From Macrostomum hystrix (lineage: Eukaryota; Platyhelminthes; Macrostomidae), in the NCBI GenBank assembly GCA_950097015.1, contig CATNEN010000030.1, forward strand, positions 62,001-126,000: DNA of 64,000 nt, written 5' to 3'. Position numbers and translations under genes: made by a program. Below, piece after piece: positions 24,554-36,000 of this stretch. The notes below the pieces were generated by a model that was not told where the DNA came from, made no database searches, and worked only from the letters and a program-made list of their open reading frames with translations. Numbering within the stretch: position 1 is the first letter of the stretch; the number at the start of each line of letters is the position of its first letter.

Positions 24554-26807
24554 CTGTGGCAACTGACGGGATTGTCAGTAGACACGGTTTCTGAAGTCTG
24601 ATTGTTTTGAAAGGCAGTCTAACTTAGTTGTGACACGCTTCTGTAATATATATTTGTTATGATTTTTGTGCATCGAACAAGATTGATGAGCACAGGCAAT
24701 CACAGCTAAAAACAAATATATTCCAGCTGAAAAAATACTGAATAAAATGCATTAACAATACAAAACATTTTTAGCAACTAATATTGTTTGCAAATCAATT
24801 AGATTCGCGTCTGAATTTAGTCTGAAACAAATTCAGACTGACTGTCTTCAGACTGTATGAAAATAAGAAAATACATACTCGTACCAAGCTAAGTAGAATT
24901 TTGCAGCGATTAAAAACATATCACTATTTTTTAAGCAGCGCAAATAACTTCTGAAATGCTCACCATGAAGTAAACATTCCATGCTCAATTTATTTGGAAA
25001 CTGTGCCCATTTTTATCTTTCTTTTCCAAGAAAATGGCTACTTTTAAACTTGCGCCAAAATTTCCGCGATACATTCACGTCGGCTAAGACAAATGAATAT
25101 TATTAATTGCTGTTAATTTACGTTAACGAGACGGAAGCATATAAAATAAAATGCTGAAAAACATCACCATATCGAAACGTCATACAGAATTTTTTATCAA
25201 CAGTTTTTTTAATCGTTTTTCCATGGTGGTCTTAGCTTGTACAAACCTGGTCTTAGGTGGTTCCATTGTTTAAAAATGTACTACACTTACTACTCTGCTA
25301 TTCCGTATGATTAACGGGACTGATAGCAGGATTTAATTCTCCAGAATTTTCTTATGCCTGTATTATATTGTAATTTTATTTTCAGTGTACTACATTATAC
25401 TAGATTATACTAATTATGTATAACAAAAAGTAATGTATAACAAAATATAAATAGAAAATTTTTATTTAATGTCTATAAATTACATTTATATAAATAGGAC
25501 TAACTCTATGCGTAGTGCAATGTTTATTAGTTGTGAATTTCTTTGTACATTTTTGCCTAGAGAAGATGCTTGCACATATTGCCAGTTCTAATATACAATA
25601 AATATTTCTTCTTCAGTTCTTCTGTGCTTGTTGTTTCAATTTCACTGTTGTATGTAGCTAATAAACATAAACCAATGACATAACAAAAAACTAATAAGAA
25701 GCTTACTTGCTATTTGTACAAATACAAGGACAAGGACCCTTGGCATCACTCTATTACAAATAGGCCTTGTATACTGCAGTGCTCCTTGGCTTGAATTTGC
25801 AGTGTAGTTGGAATGCAGACAGTAGGCCTAAGACTGCTACTGCAAGGGTAGGCCAAGCTAATGTTCTAAGTAACAATTCTTTTGTTTTTTCTTTAAGCAT
25901 GTATAAGCCTAGGCCTAACTGAGTTAACTATGTATTTAAATATTACTATAGATTTAGCTATGATCATAGCTAGCTGTTAGCTAAATGAATATAATATTTG
26001 ATTTAATTTTTTATTTAAATCTCATTGCTGATAAAGCTTTTGTTCAGGGGTCCCAGGTCCACAATGTGGCTAGCTGCAATGGTACCACAACAGATCAAAA
26101 CTCAAAACATAGGGTTCCCATTAAAGTGCATATGCATGCATTAATATAAATGCTCATGATCTACAAGTATAGTTTATATGATCTTATGTAAGTCTAGGGA
26201 TAAGCTGCCATGGCCCCTGGGAAAATAGGACATTGAAGTCTATAAAAGTAATCATTTTTATCAATAGAACTGGTTGATTTTTATGTAAAATAAAAAAAAC
26301 TACAAAATAAAAAACAGGAATGCAACAAAGGTCCAATGTACACAATTTCAGATGAAGATTGTTGTGTCTTTGTGCTACAATAGATGGGGTCATACAGTTG
26401 TTTGATAATAAAAATAAAAAAAATAATTATATGTTATATGCCAACCACAAATTAGCCAAGATTGGATGAGGATCAAATCATGTGATATTTACATCCATTA
26501 ACAAATAATGTTTTTCTATACTCCCACCAAAGTGGTTGTGTGCCATAAAGTATTAATTTAAATCTACATCTTAAAAATTGTTGTAGATCTTAGATCTAGT
26601 ACTCAAATGGTGTGAACTGCAGGCTAATAGCAGTATAGGTAGCAATTGCTACACAGTATGAAAAGTATTATGCTAACTCTAAGCCATCCATGAATCCAAT
26701 AATTTTCAGACTTTTGGCCAACAAGATCCAGCAGCGGTGGCTTCCATTGCGACAGGCAAGTCTGCCGGCCGTGCAGCCTCTGTTGGGGATAGATCCCAGG
26801 ACCACAG
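24554..26807. other. Spacer between the two divergent KLHDC3 copies
   Basis: About 2.2 kb of AT-rich unique sequence that should contain both promoters and 5' ends. I see no long ORF, no clear TATA box and no repeat. A taggcctaggcc-type motif is near 25908-25918. A stretch at 26720-26800 (cggtggcttccattgcgaca) reads open in several frames but does not match the kelch protein. Confidence 0.45.
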
Positions 26808-29800
26808 CCTCTATTGGACAGTAGCACTGCAGGGCTGCCTGGAGCGTGTGAACCATGCCGCTGTGCTCATAGACTCATTTGTCTATTCGTTTGGCGGCTT
26901 CTCTGGCAGTCGGGCTCACTACCTGCGCCAGAGTACTCGAATCGATGTCCAATGCCTAAATGTGCACAGCCTTTGCTGGACGGACGTGACCCAGGCGACG
27001 CGCTGCTACGCGGCTGCCCAGCCAGAGACAGAGCTACCAGACAAGCCGCTGCTTCGGTACGGCCACACGGTGGTGCAGTTCAACGGCTGCGCCTTCATGT
27101 TCGGCGGCCGCAACGACAGAGAGGCTGCGCCGCCTCATGTGTGCCAGTTTGACCCTGCCACGCTGCTGTGGACTGTACACACGGGCGGAGGGCAGCCACC
27201 GCAGAGTCGGGACGGCCACTCGGCCTGCCTGGTGGACAGCCGGATGTTTATATTCGGCGGCTTCACGGTGGCAGAGGAGTACGAGAACCAGGTGTACTGC
27301 TGCGACCTGCTCAGCATGGAGTGGACTCGCATCCAGCCAAGGCTAGTGAGTGATTTCATGCAGCTGGCTCAATTATCCCAGACCTCAAGAGTCCCACATC
27401 AGTCTCAGAGGATCAAAAATCTCGCCCGCTTGCCCGCAGAGCGGCATTCCAGAGGCGCCGACGCCGCGCGACTTTAGCTGCTCGGTGGCCTGGCGACGCG
27501 GCTTCTTTATGTGGGGCGGCCGCAGCGACATGGCGGGTCACGTGTTTTCCGGCGAGTCCTGCTACGACTCCGGCCTGTACTACTTTGATGTCGACAGTCA
27601 GTCGTGGAGTCTGCGAGCGAGAGTCAACAATCTGCTGGGCAGACGGTCGGGGACAATGTTTTGCCTAGGAGAAAAGATCTATTTTGGCTTCGGGTACAAT
27701 GACCTGCGCTCAACGAGCTCGGAGGACGGCCATCTGAATGATCTGTGGTGCCTGGACCCAATCAGCGGCTGTGTGACTCGGGTCGAGCCGTGCACCGCAT
27801 TCTGCAGAGGCCCATGTCCACGAAGACGCCTGGTGGCAGTGCCAGTGTCCGATAGCCGTGTGATTCTGTTTGGTGGCACGTGTCGCTTTGTGAGATACAG
27901 CTTTGAACCAGCGCTACCCGCTGCCGACTTCCAACGACTGTACGCTCCGCTGCTGGGCCATCTGCCCGGTCTGCGAGCCTCTGCTGACGACGGAGACGGC
28001 GAGGCCGACCAGCCCGACGAAGTCGAGAGGCGGGAGTCCGGACCAGCCGATGATGCTGTCGACTTGGAGCAGCTGGAGGAGGAGCCAGACGACTCCATCA
28101 TGGGACTGAAGGATCTGTCCGATATGTTTGTGCTAGAGATTCAACCGAGTCTTCAGACTCTGTGCGCACTCGCCGTTGTCCGCTGGCGACTTCCGATCTC
28201 TGGACTGCCCGCTCTGCTGCAGTGAGTGGCGTTTGTGTGATTCAGAGTGATTTGTGTGATTCAAGGTGATTTGTGTGCTGCAGAGAGTGGCATTTGTGTG
28301 ATTCAGAGTGATTTGTGTGATTCAGAGTGATTTGTGTGATTCAAGGTGATTTGTGTGCTGCAGAGAGTGGCATTTGTGTGATTCAGAGTGATTTGTGTGA
28401 TTCAGAGTGATTTGTGTGATTCAAAGTGATTTGTGTGCTGCAGAGAGTGGCATTTGTGTGATTCAGGGTGATTTGTGTGCTGCAGTGAGTGGCATTTGTG
28501 TGATTCAGAGTGATTTGTGTGCTGCAGAGTGATTTGTGTGATTCAAAGTGATTTGTGTGCTGCAGAGAGTGGCATTTGTGTGATTCAGAGTGATTTGTGT
28601 GATTCAGAGTGATTTGTGTGCTGCAGTGAGTGGCATTTGTGTGATTCAGAGTGATTTGTGTGCTGCAGAGTGATTTGTGTGATTCAAAGTGATTTGTGTG
28701 CTGCAGAGAGTGGCATTTGTGTGATTCAGGGTGATTTGTGTTCTGCAGTGAGTGGCATTTGTGTGATTCAGAGTGATTTGTGTGCTGCAGAGAGTGCATT
28801 TGTGTGATTCAGAGTGATTTGTGTGATTCAGAGTGATTTGTGTGATTCAAAGTGATTTGTGTGCTGCAGAGAGTGGCGTTTGTGTGATTCAGAGTGATTT
28901 GTGTGATTCAGAGTGATTTGTGTGATTCAGAGTGATTTGTGTGATTCAAAGTGATTTGTGTGCTGCAGAGAGTGCATTTGTGTGATTCAGGGTGATTTGT
29001 GTGCTGCAGTGAGTGGCATTTGTGTGATTCAGGGTGATTTGTGTGATTCAGAGTGATTTGTGTGATTCAGAGTGATTTGTGTGCTGCAGAGAGTGGCGTT
29101 TGTGTGATTCAGAGTGGTTTGTGTGATTCAGAGTGGTTTGTGTGATTCAGAGTGATTTGTGTGATTCAGAGTGATTTGTGTGATTCAGAGTGATTTGTGT
29201 GATTCAAAGTGATTTGTGTGCTGCAGAGAGTGCATTTGTGTGATTCAGGGTGATTTGTGTGCTGCAGAGAGTGCATTTGTGTGATTCAAAGTGATTTGTG
29301 TGCTGCAGAGAGTGGCATTTGTGTGATTCAGGGTGATTTGTGTGCTGCAGTGAGTGGCATTTGTGTGATTCAGGGTGATTTGTGTGATTCAGAGTGATTT
29401 GTGTGATTCAGAGTGATTTGTGTGATTCAGAGTGATTTGTGTGATTCAAAGTGATTTGTGTGCTGCAGAGAGTGGCATTTGTGTGATTCAGAGTGATTTG
29501 TGTGATTCAGAGTGATTTGTGTGATTCAGAGTGATTTGTGTGATTCAGAGTGATTTGTGTGCTGCAGAGAGTGGCATTTTTGTGATTCAGAGTGATTTGT
29601 GTGCTGCAGAGAGTGGCATTTTTGTGATTCAGAGTGATTTGTGTGCTGCAGAGAGTGGCATTTTTGTGATTCAGAGTGATTTGTGTGCTGCAGAGAGTGG
29701 CATTTATGTGATTCAGAGTGATTTGTGTGCTGCAGTGAGTGGCATTTGTGTGATTCAGAGTGATTTGTGTGCTGCAGTGAGTGGCATTTGTGTGATTCAG

Positions 29801-29975
29801 AGTGATTTGTGTGCTGCAGTGAGTGGCATTTGTGTGATTCAGAGTGATTTGTGTGTGAGGGATCTGTATCACCGTATTATTCGTACTGATTTCACTAGCC
29901 TTGGCCCTACCTGTTTGTTTTCTTCACAGAGAGGACGTGCTCCGGAGATTTCAGCAAATATTCAGCCCGCCTTGA
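26808..29975 (+). CDS. KLHDC3: KLHDC3-like kelch-repeat protein, copy 2
   Basis: Exons: 26808-27345, 27440-28221, 29930-29975. The first begins after acceptor caggaccacag and codes LYWTVALQGCLERVNHAAVL, then VYSFGGFSGSRAHYLRQSTR, close to the canonical KLHDC3 N-terminal blade. It runs without the intron that copy 1 has at this place. The middle exons are identical to copy 1. The donor at 28222 (gca|gtgagt) leads into a 1.7 kb minisatellite; acceptor ttcttcacag at 29929 opens the last exon, which codes QEDVLRRFQQIFSPP then TGA. Candidate polyadenylation signals are attaaa near 30072 and aataaa at 30342. The start codon lies upstream of 26808 and was not identified. Confidence 0.88.
26953..28221. 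repeat. Right arm of 1.3 kb identical inverted repeat
   Basis: Partner of 22956-24224. Predicted proteins of the two arms are identical over 291 residues, and shadow ORFs in all other frames are identical as well, which shows identity at synonymous and intronic positions. Confidence 0.93.
28222..29855. repeat. 19-bp minisatellite with repeated splice donor, last intron of KLHDC3 copy 2
   Basis: Units of gattcagagtgatttgtgtg interspersed with gctgcagtgagtggcatttg. The first unit is the exon's own donor sequence (ctgca|gtgagtggcg), and that donor string recurs in perfect or near form many times through the array. The ORFs 28383-28799, 29507-29872 and 29531-30076 are read-through. Confidence 0.95.
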
Positions 29976-32900
29976 CGCTGACTTCCATCCGCATGGCTAC
30001 TCGACGACGCAACTCATGTGTTTCTTATTCTTTCATATTTTCTGACTTTGAATTTTTTCGCTCTTCTATTCATTAAACAGTTTCAATAGCTCTTGTTTGA
30101 TTATGTGGCATTCCGATTGTGTTGTTGTCAGTTGCAGTGTGAGACTCAGTAGCTTCAAACTTGTGAGCATTTTCATTTTCTTCCGAATTATTTCCCACAG
30201 TTGTTGTATGATTTCCCAATTTAAACGAATATTTTGTTTCTCATATTTGGTTGACTAATTTCTACTTTGTGACTGTTTCTACTGCTATTCGGTAGCTCAG
30301 TGTTTTTGAACTGTTAGATGTGTTTGAAATGCTGTTAGCTTAATAAATTGTTTGCATATGCAAGTTGCTTCAGTGTTGCGGTTTCAATATAAAGCAGAGC
30401 ATTGTTCAATAGTTTGTTACCACGCTCTCTCATTGTAATGTATAGCAAGTATAAAATTTTTTTGATCGGAATATTTGCAAATTTCGATGATTTCATTGTT
30501 TCTCATTTCAAAATTTGTGACTCTACTTATTTACTGTTTAAATAATTTTGCTATCCATAATTTTTTGTAAAATATAAAACTACGAGTGCATAGCACGTCC
30601 TGTTGTACTAAATTGGAAACTCGTAATTTAAGTTTTCTGTTTACGCGTTCGATGTGTGATTCATTCTTGTGATTGCCTATTTTTACCTAGCTACTTGAAG
30701 GCTTTCTTAATAATTTGAAAAATTTAGATGATAAACTTAAATATTTTGAGTAAAAACCTTATCAAATATTTGTACAGCGGCTATTCATCATTTTTCAAAA
30801 TAGCGGTTGTCTTTTTTCACTAAAGTTATTTAAAGTTCGACTAAATTTAATGCAGGTTTAAGATTAAAAAAGTTATAAACGGGTGTAATTACAGTTACTG
30901 TAATATTTAAATTTAACATGAATTTGCTCATTTATTATATTTAAACTGCCGACGCGTTTCGTCCAAAGCTGACATCTTCAGGGCACACAAACCAACGAAA
31001 AACAACCGAAAATGTATTTAGCGCATTGAAATTCAACGCATTCAGTCCCAATTGATTAATTAATTTTCAAAGTGAAACCCTGTATGGTGAAGACCAATCG
31101 AACCATGAAGAGCACACCTCCAGCTAACAGTGCACGTATTTAAAAAAATTAATTAAAAAAGCTGACATTTTCAGCTTTCTTCCGTTGTAGAGCTGTTTAG
31201 TAAAGAACACAAACGAATAAAATAAACCTCAGAGTTTTCCGGACTGTCGTAACAAGTTCTAGCCATACAGTTTACGAGACGCACGTCTGATCCAAAGTGG
31301 TATCGATTTGAAATTGCTATTTTTCCCAGGAAATCTTTCGACAAGTGTCTTAAAATCTTTAAAAAGTTTCGAGTTGATTTAATGTATTGACTGGAATACA
31401 TTAATTCATTAAGATCAATAAGACATTAAGAATACACGTGTTTACAAAGTTATACATAAAGTAAAAAAAGGCCCGTATGATTTAAAAAACTGTTTCTTCT
31501 CTAAAAAGTGCCTCGCTTCAATTGTCTTAGTCTTACAATTGTCAAAGCTCACGCTGTTCTTAGAGCTACATAATGTAGGGTTTTTTCAGTTTTTTTCTGC
31601 ATTAATTAGAAGTGACAGCAATGACAACAACATCAAATACAAAACAGTATTACCATACAAATCGTTTATTATATTTTTTCTCTGACAGTGAGTGTGATTG
31701 CCCTTTTTACTTGTATTGTAACCCATATCAAGAATATCAGTGAACATATTTTAGAAAATGTAGTCACAAAAGCACAGATTTTCAGCCCAGTTATATGGGC
31801 TTCTTAAACTTTACCTAAAAAATATTTTGCATTTTCAAATCAACTTTGAACTTCACACACAAATAGACATTTCATCTTTAAACTTCTAGAGTCTAGTATG
31901 TTAGTATGTATCTAGTGCCTAGTGAGTCAGACAGTGAGTTGTTGACATATTTTCTGTTGTTGCTTAGGTCTGTCTAGTTACCTGAGCCTTTAAAAAATGT
32001 ATTTGTAAAGTTGTTGGTTCATATTTGCTAATACTATTAATGAAAAATATAATTAAAACTAGTCTTATTTTACCTTATTTTATGAATGAAAATATTTCAG
32101 AATAAATTAACAATAATATGAGCTGCATTGAAAACATCTAGTTGTTTCTATTGTTTTTTGTCATTGTCATAGAGTCTGATTCCCATATATTATATACCCA
32201 CAAAGGCCTTTAGGCCTAGCCTTTAATAAATAATATTAATCTTCAATAGGTCCCTATGTCTTTATTGAAGTTTAATGCTATCTATTAATCACACTATTTA
32301 CCCAACCCAAACTCCTCAATCACCATGTACCACTACCACTTAGTGTGGTATTCCTATATTTTAGGGTACCCACAAAAGCCCTTGGGCCCATTCTATAATA
32401 AATATGAATAATCTTCAATAGGTCACTTTGGCTCTATTGCATTTTACAAGCATGCTGCTTATTTGCTATTCTCCCACAAAAAATACAAGCATACCCAGCT
32501 AAAATTTTTCTTCTAAAATCTCTAATTCCCCATGTATCACTAAGTATAGTTATATTGTGACAAATAAGTCACTCCATAGAAAGTGGTTGTAGATGAAATA
32601 ATATGGTTTTTTTTTAACTCAGTACCCATAAAAACACATGGATGCAGATTTCTGAACATACTAAAGCTTGAACTATTTTATAGGATTAAAGTTCAAGAAA
32701 CCTGCCAATAACATAAGAGAGGTGGATTGGGATTTATCACCTAACATTTTTTAGTTCTAGTATATGATGTCGATTATAGATGTCTGCTTATGAAAGTCAT
32801 TTCCTACCCCCTCCAAAGAAAATCTTCAGCTTGATGGTTGCCTATTGCTCTTTTTCTCTTGCATTTCTGTGTGAAAATATGTTGTGAGTGTCGAAAGAGT

Positions 32901-33050
32901 AGTACAAAATATTTGAAGCAGAGTTTTATGTAGCATTTAATCATTTATTTTTAACAATTCTTTGCAGCTAAAAAATAGTATTTAGCACTTGTTCTAGCCT
33001 AGCTAAGGCCTAGTTCAATTGTTGCACATCGTTCATCACACTTAGTTGCC
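29976..33050. other. 3 kb AT-rich intergenic region
   Basis: No gene is recognisable. A duplicated block occurs at about 32198-32275 and 32370-32445 (both contain aatcttcaataggtc), about 172 bp apart. A transposon-like motif is at 30950-30985. ORF 31171-31401 has no domain. Confidence 0.5.
30945..30990 (-). mobile_element. Possible retroelement end with hammerhead-like core
   Basis: On minus the sequence reads ctgaagatgtcagctttgg then acgaaacgcgtcggc. The pattern CTGANGA, short GTC/GAC hairpin, GAAAC resembles the hammerhead ribozyme core found in Penelope-like and related retroelements. Stems I and III were not established. It is a suggestion only. Confidence 0.25.
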
Positions 33051-36000
33051 ATGCCAACCAAGGCAGGCATTTGGCGCCGAAATTCGTCCTACTCTGAGAG
33101 TGGCGCATTCGACATCCCTGAGCAGCGAATGCCTATTATGTCCAGTGAGTCAGATGGTATTTAAAAAATCTCCTTTAATGCAGTGTATCTGCTAAATCAA
33201 GTATTTATTTATCAAATTACTATGTGATTTGTAGATCCAGTCTAGATTCGTTTTCGCTACAATCAGCATGCAGAATTCGTGTGGCTATAATTAGTTATAT
33301 ACTAATCCTTTTTCATATTCAAGTTCTGCCTCCGTTAAATTCTATCAGATGCCTGTGAAATCTCCCATTATACAGGGGTTCGCCTTGTAAAAAGTGAGTT
33401 ATTTTTTTAATTCAAGCCTTTCCCTGTCCTGAATTTCAATAGGCATTGAGGGATTTTTATGAATTGATCCGGGATCTATATACGATAGAGATCAAAGACC
33501 AGCTTGCCGACAATGTGATTTGTCTTTTTTCATTTTTCATCTGAAACTGGATAAAGCTAGAATTACTGTATCTCGATTTACAGTGTAGAAAATTCTATGC
33601 ATGCCTTGTGATATTCAACATGTGACAATTTATTTCAATATGGTCATATTTTACTAAAGCTGTGTCCATTATTAACGACCTTCTCCCAGCCTTATAGCTG
33701 CTCGCATCCTACCCAGTCCGGTATCCGGGATCTAGTAAGCACACAATAGTCATTCGTGGCTTTGCTCAAACATTTTTTCTGAGCTGAGCGCACTCACTCG
33801 ACGTAGAGAAAGAGAGCAAACAAAAGAACTCCTAGGAAAAGATTGCAAAGACCAAACTTCCGCTGGGATTTTGATGCGAAAAAAAACTAACTGGGATGCC
33901 CCGGTCGGCGGCGACTTTGATGTTCCTTGAATAACCACCCGCCCAACCTCCTCTGGATTGTTTCTCCTGTCACTTTCACTTTTAGGCCTAGAGAATAAAT
34001 AGATAATGAATTGATCGATCGATCGATCTATATGTAACCAAATTTAGAATCTTAACAGTAGAACTACCAGGGGGGAAATCCCCCTGACAATTTTTTGTGC
34101 CGAACGGAATAACGAAAGCATCTTCTGAAACAAGAATCAAGTTGCCATCTCGTCAGACCGTCGAGATATTCAATGGTTCTGGCCGAAGGTCAGATTTTTT
34201 CCATAAGCGCTAGTGTATTTCATACACCCCTATGCACGAATTAGCACTGCGCCTCAGTGCGGCCTTGCCAGGCCTTCAAAATTTATCAGCATGTCAGCCG
34301 AATGTGCCTGCATCATCCTCCGTCTTCGGTGGTCACCTACCTTTATCCTGACGGACTGCTGGACCTTTAAGGGCTACAACAGGTGGAACTAAGTCACAAT
34401 GGACATCCCTGACGCTAATTTCTCCAATTTCACTGATCAATCGAACATATTAGGCGCAGCTCAACCACAGTAAATCATTTCCTAGTCTGTCAACCAATCA
34501 GTCACCACCCAACGCTGTTAGCATTCAGGGGCTTCCAAAACGGCTTGGTAGTCCTGCTGTTAAATATATTAAAAAATGACGCGGCTACAATTTTGTGACT
34601 TCGCGATTTCCTATTGGAACAGCGAAGTGCCAACTACCATTCTACGAGTCGTAGTTCTTGTCCAATCCAATTTAAAATGCCTCCTTTTCTCCCTATGATC
34701 TGTATACTTCTGCCTATTTTAGTGCTGTTCTCATCCAAGAAGCAGCAGCAGCAGCAGCAGCAGTCAGACTTGTCTGTTTCGCAGGAGCCCGGCAAAGTAA
34801 GCGGCAACTTTGATCCTCAATCTCAGCCGTCTCAACCAGTGCCACACTCCGACCCCATGGCTGACGAATCTAAGCAGTCTAAGCGGCTAACAGAGAAGAG
34901 CAAGCATAATAAGCTGAGACATCAGCAGCAGCAGCAGCCTTTTCCACAAAGTGTTATCTTTGATGACCTGCTACTTAATGGAAAAGAATCTGACGACAGT
35001 CTCTATAGTGTGCCTAGAAGCATTAAGCTAACCTTGGAGGTAAGATTACTGGCCTAGTCAGCCTGGTAGTCTATTGTTTATGATATCCCCTCTAAAAATG
35101 CTTTAGACTCATTAAACCATTGGGGGTCGGTGGCAAAGCGTTTAACGCGTTTGCCTCTTGCACCAAGGTCGATTGCGCGGCGCAGCCGCAGAGAGAAGGC
35201 TTTGGGGCTTGTCGTGCAATTTACGCCATTGAGGGCCAACCTCCAAGTCACTGTGAAAGTGTACACTGTCTGACGATGAGAAAGTCAGGGCAGATGTACA
35301 CACCTATGTGGGTGTATGCCTGCGTACAGTATCTGTGTGCGTGTGTGCTCAGGAGTCAGCGAAATGGGCAGAACTGCCTCCTGGCTGGCTGCGGTTCTTG
35401 TGTCACCAAATGATGTGCCAATTCCTGCAGCCTTCCTGCAAATATTTTTTATTTAGTAAACCATTAGAAGTTTTAATCTTTTTTCAGCCCTACTTCGGCA
35501 AACGTCGTCAACACGAACATCGTCGTCGGCGTCACCATAGAGAGGCCGCGGTCGCTGATGCCGCTACATCAGCTGACCCTGTCGATAATCCTGACTCGCC
35601 GACTAGCAAGAAGCAACAGCAGCAGCAGCAAGAGTCAGAATCAGAGTGGTCCGTCACCCTCTATGATTTTGACGGCAGGGGCAAATTTACTAAGCAGGTA
35701 AGCAGACCGCATCTGCCTTGTTTCCATGATTTCCAGGATTCAATTCTGCCCGTTCCGCTGACCCCTGACTTTCTCGTCGTCAGGCATTGTACAGTATCAC
35801 TGTGATTTTTAATGAATTCGAGCTTAGTGACCTTAGCGAGAGTCACCCCCGTTACCATAGAGACACAAAATCTGAGTTATTAAAACTGTCTTTTCACGTT
35901 TTTTGTGACATTTTTTGCAATTTTTTGCCAAAGTAACAAGTCCTGAATTGACTACTATTAGTAGGACTTAGTGCTCAAGCCAAAATTCAAAATATTTTAT

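Noticed and set aside
34677-34740. Signal peptide start MPPFLPMICILLPILVLF
   Set aside because: It is better explained as the pyrimidine tract of a 3' splice site at 34722; an upstream exon joins in the correct phase and NKD proteins are not secreted.
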